A stretch of 64,000 nucleotides of DNA from positions 153,271 through 217,270 of the forward strand of contig JACRDT010000042.1 in NCBI GenBank assembly GCA_016212795.1. The letters run 5' to 3'. Each line of letters begins with the position of its first letter. Positions within the stretch are counted from its first letter, which is position 1. A program made the position numbers and the translations under genes. Below the pieces are notes generated by a model that saw nothing but the letters and a program-made list of their open reading frames with translations, did not search any database and was not told the DNA's origin. The stretch is from Elusimicrobiota bacterium (GTDB lineage Bacteria; Elusimicrobiota; Elusimicrobia; UBA1565; UBA9628). This document shows, piece by piece, positions 17,055 to 24,067 of this stretch.

Positions 17055-17640
17055 ACCGCGCCGCGCAGCACTAGGGGCCCTGCTCCTGCTGGCGGCGGCC
17101 GGCTGCGGCGGCGCGCCCGCCGTGAGACCCGACCCGCCCAGCGCGCCCCTCGTCAAGAGCGGGGCCTTCCCGCAGGGGGACATCGAGGTCGCGACGCTGG
17201 AGCGGGCCGAGCGGCAGCTGACGCAGGTCATCGTGGCCGTGCTCCCGTTCCACGGCCCGGGCGCGGCGGCCGACCCGGACAGGACCGGAGCCCTCCTGGC
17301 CGACCTGATATCGGCGCAGCTGGCGGCACGGCCGGGCCTCAAGGTGGTCGAGCGCCAGAGGATCGGCGCGGTCTTCGACGAGCTGCGGCTCTCGGAGGGG
17401 GCGATGGTGGACCAGGAGACCGCCGTCCGCATCGGCAACCTCCTCGGCGCCAACACGCTGGTCCTGGGGAGCTTCGCCCGGATGGGCGAGCGCGGGGTCC
17501 TCACCATGCGCCTGGTCAAGGTCGAGACCGGGGAGATCGTGGGCGGCGTGACGGAGCGAGGCGGCGGCGCCGCCGCCTGGGACGTCCTGGCGGAACAGGC
17601 CGCCGCGAGGCTCTTCGACGCCCTGAAGCGCGGCGGCTGA
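17047..17640 (+). CDS. CsgG-family lipoprotein
   Basis: 197 residues starting at TTG 17047, inside the end of the preceding gene. The signal has a canonical lipobox LLAAAGC near residue 19. The mature part is a compact CsgG-like fold: VIVAVLPFHGPG, LADLISAQLAARPGLKVVER, TAVRIGNLLGANTLVLGSF and MRLVKVETGEIVGGV. It shares this fold with its upstream partner, so the two may form a periplasmic complex with a lipidated and a soluble member. Which secretion or envelope process they serve is not shown by the neighbours. Confidence 0.75.
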   Translation: MIEPRRAALGALLLLAAAGCGGAPAVRPDPPSAPLVKSGAFPQGDIEVATLERAERQLTQVIVAVLPFHGPGAAADPDRTGALLADLISAQLAARPGLKVVERQRIGAVFDELRLSEGAMVDQETAVRIGNLLGANTLVLGSFARMGERGVLTMRLVKVETGEIVGGVTERGGGAAAWDVLAEQAAARLFDALKRGG

Positions 17641-17646
17641 GGCCCT

Positions 17647-20073
17647 CTAAACCCCTGACGCCGGGGCGAGGTAGAGGCGCTCGAGCGCCGAGAAGGTGGC
17701 CTGGGGGGAGAACTCCTTGAGCACGCGCTCCCTGCCGGCCAGGCCGAGCCTGCGGCCCAGGCCGGGGTCTTGGGCGAGCCTGCCGCAGCAGTCCAGGAGC
17801 TCGGCCTCGCTCTTGGCGATGAAGCCCGTCTCGCCGTGGAGGACCGCGTCGCGGTTGCCCGGCACGTCGGAGGCGACCACGGGCAGACCCAGCGCCATGG
17901 CCTCGAGCACGGCGTTGGGCAGGCCTTCCCAGCGGGAGTAATGCACGAACACGCCGGCGCTCGCGAGCCGTTCGAGGGCTTGGGCGGGCTCGAGCCAGCC
18001 CGTGATCTCCAGCTTGCCGGCCAGGCCCAGGGCGTCGGCCTCCCGGCGCACGGCCCGCTCGTCCTCGCCGCCTCCGACCCAGAGGAACCGGGTGTCCGGG
18101 CGGTCCCGGCCCAGGTCGCGCGCCAGCCTCAGGAACGCCTGGGGGTTCCTGGCGTGCGTGAACCTGCCGCAGGCGGCGATCACGATTCCCGCCTGGGCGC
18201 CAGCCCAGGGGGCGGCGACCAGGGTCCCCTTGCCGCCGCGCTCGGCGGGGGGTTCGCGCACCGCTCCCAGGAAAGGGTCGCAGACGACGTGCACGGGCCC
18301 GCCCCAGGCCAGGGGCCTGGCGAGCGCCGCTTCGCTGGGGCTCACCGCGACGATGTCCCCGATCCACGAGACCGACCACTCGAGGAGCCAGTAGAGGAGG
18401 CGGGAGGCCGGCCCCTTGTCGGATTGGAGGAAGCCGTAGCCCCTGGGGGAATAGAAGACCAGGGGGACCCCCGTCATCCAGGCGGCCGCCCTCGCCAGGA
18501 CCCCGGCTTTGGAGGAGTGGGCGTGCACCACGTCCGGCAGTTCGACCGCGAAGAGGCGGCGCAGCCGGAGCAGGGCCCGCAGGTCCCTGAGGGGGGAGAT
18601 CTCGCGCGTCATCTCGGGGATGAGGAAGGCGGCCTGGGCGCCCTTGGCCTTGTCTCGGTAGCCCTGGGGCGGGCCGGTCCTCACCGCGTACACGAGGCTC
18701 ACGTCGAAGCGGGACGGGTCGAGGCCGTTGCAGATGGCGGCGACCTGGTTGCCGGTCCCCCCGGGGCCGCCGCACTCGAGTACCTCGAAGACCTTGCGCT
18801 TCCTGGGCCCGGGGGAGCGGCGCTCGCCGATGAAGGAGAGCGCGAAGGGCAGGAGCATGGGCAGATAGACCAGCCGATGCCTGGTCGCGCCGCCCAGGTC
18901 GAGCTCGAGGAGGGCGGAGCCCGCGGCCATCACGCAGAAGAACGCGAGGAGGAGCAGGCGCTCAGGCGTCTTCGGCCCCCTGGCCGCGGCCATGGCGCCG
19001 AACAGGGCCAGGAGGAGGACCACGACGTTCTCGAGGGATGCCATGATCCTGCCGGGGTTGCCCTCCAAGGGGTAGAGCCCCGGCAGCGGCATGAACAGGA
19101 CGTAGAACGCCCCCTTCGGCAGGAAGGCGAGCACGTCCCACCAGGTGTCGAACTCGAGGCCGTAGAAGAGCTGGGTGCCGATCCTGCGGCCCTTGTAGAT
19201 CTGCGCCCAGGCCTGGTCCGAGATCTGCTCGCGGCGGCGCAGCTCGGAAAGACGTTTGGGACCCCAGGGCGGCGGAGCCGTCGAAGGGGTTCCGACCTCG
19301 GCCGTGAGCGTCTGGGACGATCCGGCCGCCGGCGGCGTCATCTTGAGGGGGCCCTCGAAGACGGCCCTGGAGGCGGGGCGGTAGAGGAAGGGGACGCAGG
19401 CCGCGGCCAGCATGCAGACGAAGGGCTTGAGCGAAGGCTCGCGCCGGCGCAGGGCTCTGGCCCAGGCGAACGCGGCGGCCGCGGCGACGGCCCCGGCGGC
19501 GGCGGCCATGAGCGAGGCCCGCTGGAATCCGGCGAGGATGAGGGCGGTGACTCCGGCGAGCGCCGAGGCCCCGAAGGCCGGCCAGGCGGCGCTGCGCAGG
19601 GCGGACGCGAAGGCCCACAGGCCAGCGAACGCGGCGGCCATGACCGGGCCGTCCTTGAAGTTCTGGGAGGTCATGAAGACGTGCGAGGGCCAGGCCGCGA
19701 CGAGGGCGGCCGCAAGGAGGGCGCACCGGGAGCCGAACGCGGACCTGGCGAGCCCGTAGAAGGCCAGCACCGACAGCGCCCCCATCAGGGCGTTGGCCAG
19801 CTTCGCCGCCAGAGGCCGGAACCCCACGGCGGCGTAGAGGAGGGCCAGGGCGTACGCCTGGAGGCGTTTGGCCGGCGAGACCGGGGGGACGAACCGCCGG
19901 CCCCCCTGGCGCGCGGCGAGGATTTCGGAGGCCATATCGTCGGCGTAGCGGGCGTCGGTGAAGTAGTACTCCGGCATGATCGGGTCGAATTCGGTGACCA
20001 CGGCCAGGCCGGCGCGCAGGAGGAGCGAGGCCAGGAAGAGCGCGGCGACGGGATGCTTCCTAATCCAGGACAC
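17647..20073 (-). CDS. Fusion of GT39-like membrane transferase and cytosolic GT4 glycosyltransferase
   Basis: 808 residues. Residues 1 to about 425 are a multi-helix PMT/ArnT-like domain: an acidic first loop with FTDARYADDMAS, SQNFKDGPVMAAAFAGLWAF, and a final helix near LPMLLPFALSFIG. From about 430 to 808 lies a GT-B glycosyltransferase of family GT4: FEVLECGGPGGTGNQVAAIC, VVHAHSSKAGVLAR, ACGRFTHARNPQAFL and the nucleotide-sugar motif HYSRWEGLPNAVLEAMALGLPVVASD (EGxPNxxxEAM). Such fusions are unusual, because GT39 uses lipid-linked donors outside and GT4 nucleotide sugars inside. It overlaps the GT2 gene upstream by 14 bases. Confidence 0.78.
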   Translation of the reverse strand: MSWIRKHPVAALFLASLLLRAGLAVVTEFDPIMPEYYFTDARYADDMASEILAARQGGRRFVPPVSPAKRLQAYALALLYAAVGFRPLAAKLANALMGALSVLAFYGLARSAFGSRCALLAAALVAAWPSHVFMTSQNFKDGPVMAAAFAGLWAFASALRSAAWPAFGASALAGVTALILAGFQRASLMAAAAGAVAAAAAFAWARALRRREPSLKPFVCMLAAACVPFLYRPASRAVFEGPLKMTPPAAGSSQTLTAEVGTPSTAPPPWGPKRLSELRRREQISDQAWAQIYKGRRIGTQLFYGLEFDTWWDVLAFLPKGAFYVLFMPLPGLYPLEGNPGRIMASLENVVVLLLALFGAMAAARGPKTPERLLLLAFFCVMAAGSALLELDLGGATRHRLVYLPMLLPFALSFIGERRSPGPRKRKVFEVLECGGPGGTGNQVAAICNGLDPSRFDVSLVYAVRTGPPQGYRDKAKGAQAAFLIPEMTREISPLRDLRALLRLRRLFAVELPDVVHAHSSKAGVLARAAAWMTGVPLVFYSPRGYGFLQSDKGPASRLLYWLLEWSVSWIGDIVAVSPSEAALARPLAWGGPVHVVCDPFLGAVREPPAERGGKGTLVAAPWAGAQAGIVIAACGRFTHARNPQAFLRLARDLGRDRPDTRFLWVGGGEDERAVRREADALGLAGKLEITGWLEPAQALERLASAGVFVHYSRWEGLPNAVLEAMALGLPVVASDVPGNRDAVLHGETGFIAKSEAELLDCCGRLAQDPGLGRRLGLAGRERVLKEFSPQATFSALERLYLAPASGV

Positions 20074-20749
20074 GATGCTTCAACAGGCGCCAGAGGTAGG
20101 CCAGGGCCGCGGTCCAGGTGATCTTCTTGCCCTCGGCGTAGGTCCTGCCGCTGTAGGAGACGGGGACTTCGTAGATGCGGAGCTTGCGCTTGCAGACCTT
20201 GGCGGTGAGCTCGGCCTCGATGCCGAACCCGTCGGAGCTCAAGGGGATGTCCTTGAGGCGCTCCGTCACGAAGGCCTTGTAGCAGGTGCCCATGTCGGAG
20301 AGGTTGATGTCGTAGAGGATGTTGGCGACGAGGGTGAGGGACCTGTTGGCGAGGTAGTGCCAGAAGAGGAGCACCCGGTGCGGGCCGCCGAGGAAGCGCG
20401 AGCCGTAGACGACGTCGGCCCGCTTGTCGAGCAGCGGGGCGAGCAGCGCCGCGTAGTCGGCGGGGTCGTATTCGAGGTCCGCGTCCTGGATCAGCGTGAA
20501 GTCGCCGGTCGCGTAGCCGATGGCCGTCCTCAGCGCCGCGCCCTTGCCCCTGTTGCGGTCGTGGAAGAAGACCCGGACGTCGGGCCCCAGCGGCCCCTTG
20601 AGGATATCGGCGGAGCCGTCGGTCGAGCCGTCGTCGACCACGATGATCTCCTTGTCGAGCGGGACCCGGGCCCGCTGGACCCTGGCGAGGAGCTCGAGGA
20701 CCGTCGCGGATTCGTTGTAGACCGGGACGAGGATGCTGAGCTTGCCCAC
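20060..20749 (-). CDS. Polyprenyl-phosphate glycosyltransferase (GT2, Dpm1-like)
   Basis: 229 residues. A GT-A fold with SILVPVYNESATVLELLARV at the N-terminus, IVVDDGSTDGS, the DLEYDP metal-binding DxD-type motif near 95 and SRFLGGPHRVLLFWH, all typical of dolichol/undecaprenyl-phosphate mannose or glucose synthases. It lacks C-terminal membrane helices. Its product, a polyprenyl-phosphate sugar, is the donor needed by GT39-type enzymes such as the downstream overlapping gene, so the pair likely acts in sequence. Start codon GTG 20749 follows TAGTAT by 7 bases. Confidence 0.85.
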   Translation of the reverse strand: MGKLSILVPVYNESATVLELLARVQRARVPLDKEIIVVDDGSTDGSADILKGPLGPDVRVFFHDRNRGKGAALRTAIGYATGDFTLIQDADLEYDPADYAALLAPLLDKRADVVYGSRFLGGPHRVLLFWHYLANRSLTLVANILYDINLSDMGTCYKAFVTERLKDIPLSSDGFGIEAELTAKVCKRKLRIYEVPVSYSGRTYAEGKKITWTAALAYLWRLLKHRVLD

Positions 20750-20865
20750 GGGAGCTATACTATCAAATCCTTGGAGCGCGAGCCCGCGACACGGGCCCCC
20801 TCGGCCTTGACACTCGGCCTCAGCATCTTGCGCGCCTCGATTGATCCGGTTATACTTTGAACAAT

Positions 20866-21336
20866 ATGGATTTTGAACGCGTCTTCTCGGTCTTGCGCGC
20901 TCTGGAGAAAGAGAAGGTCCGGTACGTGCTGGTCGGCGGCGTTGCTCTCACTATTCATGGCCTCGTTCGGACGACCGAGGACATCGACCTTTTCATCGAG
21001 CCCGAGAAAGATAATGTGGAGCGGATCAAGACCGCTCTTCGATCGGTGTTTTCGGACCCGGAAATCGACAAGATCTCGGCGGATGATTTGGCTGGGGATT
21101 ATCCCACGATCCGCTATGTTCCGCACGAAGAGCCGTTTGTCATCGACATCATCGCGCGCTTGGGAGAGGCGTTCGGGTATGATGATCTGGAGGCCGAAGA
21201 ACGCTTGATCGAAGGGGTCCGCGTGCGCGTGGCGACTCCCGCGACGCTCTATCGGATGAAGAAAGACACGGTCCGCCCCATCGATCGCGCTGATGCGGAG
21301 GCGTTGAAGCGGCGCTTCAAATTGGGAGAAATGTGA
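20866..21336 (+). CDS. Nucleotidyltransferase of the AbiEii/DUF6036-like group
   Basis: 156 residues. The N-terminal motif YVLVGGVALTIHG followed by TEDIDLFIEP gives the GG-(x)n-DxD signature of minimal nucleotidyltransferases related to MNT/AbiEii toxins; VIDIIARLGEAF supplies a third acidic residue. The C-terminus ends in RADAEALKRRFKLG. A small gene follows after 1 base, as expected for a two-gene module. I chose ATG 20866, 9 bases after TATACT, over an upstream TTG. Toxin, antitoxin or housekeeping role is not decided by the sequence. Confidence 0.75.
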   Translation: MDFERVFSVLRALEKEKVRYVLVGGVALTIHGLVRTTEDIDLFIEPEKDNVERIKTALRSVFSDPEIDKISADDLAGDYPTIRYVPHEEPFVIDIIARLGEAFGYDDLEAEERLIEGVRVRVATPATLYRMKKDTVRPIDRADAEALKRRFKLGEM

Positions 21337-21337
21337 C

Positions 21338-21550
21338 ATGCCCGTGGAGAGATTCCGCAGCTTCGACGAGGCCAGGGAAGCGCTCTGGGGCCGCGGGGAT
21401 GATTCCTCCAGCTTGCGCCGAGCAGCCGCGCTGTGGGCCTTCTCCGAAAGGCTGTGCCCGCGGCGCGTTCCCTCCGGGGTGCATCGCTACAGGAGCATGG
21501 GCGAAGCTCAAGCCGCCAGGCTCTCCTGGGAAGGCGAGGCCTCGCGATGA
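21338..21550 (+). CDS. Small conserved partner of the nucleotidyltransferase
   Basis: 70 residues, starting 1 base after the nucleotidyltransferase stop codon. It begins MPVERFRSFDEAREALW and contains CPRRVPSGVHRYRSMGEAQAA. I recognise this RRxPxGVHRxRS pattern as a recurrent short protein found beside this type of nucleotidyltransferase. The role is unknown; by position it could be the antidote or a substrate-binding partner. Confidence 0.65.
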   Translation: MPVERFRSFDEAREALWGRGDDSSSLRRAAALWAFSERLCPRRVPSGVHRYRSMGEAQAARLSWEGEASR

Positions 21551-21574
21551 AGACCGGACCTCTCCGCTCCGGCC

Positions 21575-21673
21575 ATGGCGGTAGGAGGAGGCGGGCATGA
21601 GGCTGCCGTGGTCGTGGGCGTGGAGGACTATGCTTTCGCAGCTGATGTCCCGGGCGCGGAGTCCATAGCGTGA
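21575..21673 (+). pseudogene. N-terminal remnant of a caspase-like (peptidase C14) protein
   Basis: A 32-residue frame contains [20 protein letters not shown], which closely resembles the first strand and loop of bacterial caspase-family proteins (AVVVGVEDY...PGA). It stops where the family normally continues with the NAEDW helix. No histidine or cysteine catalytic block is left. It sits at the edge of a zone of broken genes. Confidence 0.4.
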
Positions 21674-21893
21674 AGCTTCATTCTGTCGGAAGAGCGGCCC
21701 GGGCCCGCTGGGGTCCCCTGCCCAACCCGTGTTGAAGTGATGCGTTTGGACGCATCACTTCGACAGGGGCCGGCCCCCCCATAGGGCCTCCCCAAACGAG
21801 CATCGTCTCGGCAGCTTTCAACGACCGCGCCGACTTCACGATGCGTCCGGTTGGCGGCGTCTTTCCCCTTGTTTCCGTCGCAAGGGTCCCTTC
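21674..21893. other. Non-coding gap with a strong hairpin
   Basis: No gene is supported here. The only structure seen is the 21730-21765 hairpin described separately. Confidence 0.5.
21730..21765. repeat. 15-bp stem hairpin
   Basis: TGTTGAAGTGATGCG (21730-21744) pairs with CGCATCACTTCGACA (21751-21765) with one G-T wobble and a 6-base loop. No T-run follows on either side, so a REP-like element or mobile-element end is as likely as a terminator. Confidence 0.5.
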
Positions 21894-22725
21894 CTAGCCC
21901 CGGCCCCTGCCCTTGGCCCCGGCCTTCGCCTTCTTGACGGCGGCGTCGCCCATCCCGACGGTGACCGGCACCTCGAAGACCGCGTCCGGCTCGTCGTCGA
22001 ACTGGCAGACGGCCCCGCCGAACCCGGACTTGAGCCGGCTCCTGAGCCTCGTCCCCGCGGGGAAGACGAGCGTCGCGTCGCCGCAGCCGGCCTTGACCGA
22101 GACCCGGCCCTTCTCCGGGGCGGCGAGCCAGGAGAGGTCCAGGTCTCCCGCGCCGACTTTGACCTCGGCGTCCTCGGAGAAGACGGTGCCCCCGACGTCG
22201 CCCGCCCCGGCCTTGAGGCGCAAGGCCCCCCGCACCCGCGCGAGTTGAACGTCGCCGGCCCCGGCCGTCCTTGAACCGCCCCGCGGGATCGCAGGCCAGG
22301 CAGCGCAGCATGGCCGATGCCACCGCCTGCGGGATGCGCGCATTGAGCTCGGCGGGCGGGCGGGGAGAGCCCAAGGTCAGGGCCGCGATGAAGGCGGCGG
22401 TGTCCGGGGTATCGAAGGGATGGGAGAGTGTCGCGAGCTCGTAGAAGACCAGGCCGAGTCCGAAGATGTCGCTGCGGGGGCCGACCTCCTTGCCGCCCGC
22501 CTTGAAGTGCTCCGGCGACATGTAGCGCAGGGTCCCCAGGATCTGGTGGCTCCCGGTCAGGTCGCTGTCGTGGACGCTCTTGGAGAGCCCGAAGTCCACG
22601 AGCTTGGCGCGCCCCGCGCCCGAGATCAGGATGTTGGAGGGCTTGACGTCGCGGTGCAGGATGCCGCGCGCGTGCGCCTCGAAGAGCGCCTCGGCCACCT
22701 CGGCCACGAGGGCGCAGACCTGTCA
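21894..22725 (-). pseudogene. Chimeric remnant: Ser/Thr kinase C-lobe joined to adhesin-like repeats
   Basis: From 22725 leftward the frame starts abruptly inside a Hanks-type kinase: [20 protein letters not shown] (catalytic HRD), KLVDFGLS (DFG), [11 protein letters not shown] and [15 protein letters not shown]. The ATP-binding N-lobe is missing and a stop codon precedes the fragment. After [12 protein letters not shown] near 22265 the frame shifts and continues as a DUF4097-like adhesin tail with repeated GAGD units ([32 protein letters not shown]). Both partners are therefore truncated at the join. It cannot be a functional kinase. The break points look like deletions or an assembly join. 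Confidence 0.7.
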
Positions 22726-22813
22726 ATAGGCGGACAAGCCGCCTTGCCGGGGTGCATGACCCAGGCCGAGACGGTCGCCGCCAAGGTCGTCGCCTCCGGT
22801 TGCGATCCGGGAT

Positions 22814-24067
22814 TCAACCGCCACCCGCTTCGGGCGGCTTGTGGTTCGCCTCGGCCCACGTCCAGATGAACAGGACCAGGGTGGCGAGGAGCTCGACCTG
22901 GAACGCCGCCTCGGTCAGGTTCATGACGAGGAAGGACGCCATGGCCGCCCAGGCCCAGAGGTTCGCCGCCGTGGGGCGCTCCTTGAAGCGGCGGTAGGCG
23001 CGCGTGGTCAGGACGCCGAGGAGCGCGAGCAGCGCCGCCAGGCCCACCAGGCCGCGCTCGGCGAGCTGGTGGAAATAGATGTTGTGGGCCGAGTGCCAGA
23101 CCCACTGGCCGTCGACCTTGCCCTGGAAATAGGTGACGAAGGCGGTCTTGTAGTTGCCCAGCCCGATGCCGAGGAACGGGTAGTCCTTGAAGATCTTGAG
23201 CGCGACCTCCCACAGGATGAAGCGGTGGAACTGGGGGTTGAGGTTGTTGTCGCCCTTGAACAGCCCGTCCTTGAGCAGGGACCCGATGATGGAGCGGTTG
23301 CGGCCCGGGAGGACCTCGAGGAGGACGAGGCCGGCGACGGCCAGCGCCAGGGCCCAGTACCCGTAGCGGCGGAAGCTCTTGTCCACGAGGCAGATGGCCG
23401 CGAAGCCGGCGGCCAGGGCGATGAAGGCCCCCCGGGTCTGGCTGAAGACGAGGGCCGTCAGGACGACGGCGAGGAAGCCCAGGATCGCCCTGGCGCGGGT
23501 CTTGCCCGCGGCGTCCTTGCCGGGCCGGCCCAGGAAGCAGAGCCCGCCGAGGATGGCCAGGGTCATCTGCTGGCCGTAGGTCACGGCGTGGACGAACCCG
23601 TGGGACCTCATCCTCGTCATGTCCGCGATGGCCACCCCGTCGCCGACCTTCTGGGTGAGGGCCTGGAAGATGCCGACCCCCGAGATGAAGACGAAGGCCG
23701 CGGCCAGCGGCCAATGGCTCTTGGGCGAAGGCCGCGCGCTAAGGGCGGTCATGAGGAGCCAGAAGATCCACAGCTTGTGGAGGTCTCGTTGGAGGTCCGG
23801 CCAGCACCGGGAGGTGTCGACGGCCATGGTCGAGACGAGCACGGCGACGGCGAAGTAGGCGGCCAGGGCATAGCCGGGCGCGCCGAGGGGCGCCCTCCAG
23901 CGGACGCCTCCTTGAGCAAGGGCAGCCCACAGGAGGGCGGCGGTCATGAGGCCGGCCGCGATGTTCATGCCTGCGACCGTGATGGGGAGGCACAGGCAGA
24001 AGGCGAAGATGGCGATGCTCAGGGCCGTCGCCGCCGGTGGCGTTGCCGAGGAAGCCCGTTGGTTCAT
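22814..24067 (-). CDS. O-antigen ligase/polymerase (WaaL/Wzy-type)
   Basis: 417 residues with about eleven hydrophobic helices. The large periplasmic loop holds the family's signature region: SQTRGAFIAL before it, then FHRFILWEVALKIFKDYPFLGIGLGNYKTAF and WHSAHNIYFHQLAERGLVGL, with the conserved His pair of Wzy_C (O-antigen ligase) proteins. It joins a lipid-linked glycan to its acceptor or polymerises repeat units in the periplasm. ATG 24067 overlaps the stop of the upstream fusion gene by 4 bases (ATGA). It is the last gene of the leftward operon beginning at 28416. Confidence 0.85.
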   Translation of the reverse strand: MNQRASSATPPAATALSIAIFAFCLCLPITVAGMNIAAGLMTAALLWAALAQGGVRWRAPLGAPGYALAAYFAVAVLVSTMAVDTSRCWPDLQRDLHKLWIFWLLMTALSARPSPKSHWPLAAAFVFISGVGIFQALTQKVGDGVAIADMTRMRSHGFVHAVTYGQQMTLAILGGLCFLGRPGKDAAGKTRARAILGFLAVVLTALVFSQTRGAFIALAAGFAAICLVDKSFRRYGYWALALAVAGLVLLEVLPGRNRSIIGSLLKDGLFKGDNNLNPQFHRFILWEVALKIFKDYPFLGIGLGNYKTAFVTYFQGKVDGQWVWHSAHNIYFHQLAERGLVGLAALLALLGVLTTRAYRRFKERPTAANLWAWAAMASFLVMNLTEAAFQVELLATLVLFIWTWAEANHKPPEAGGG

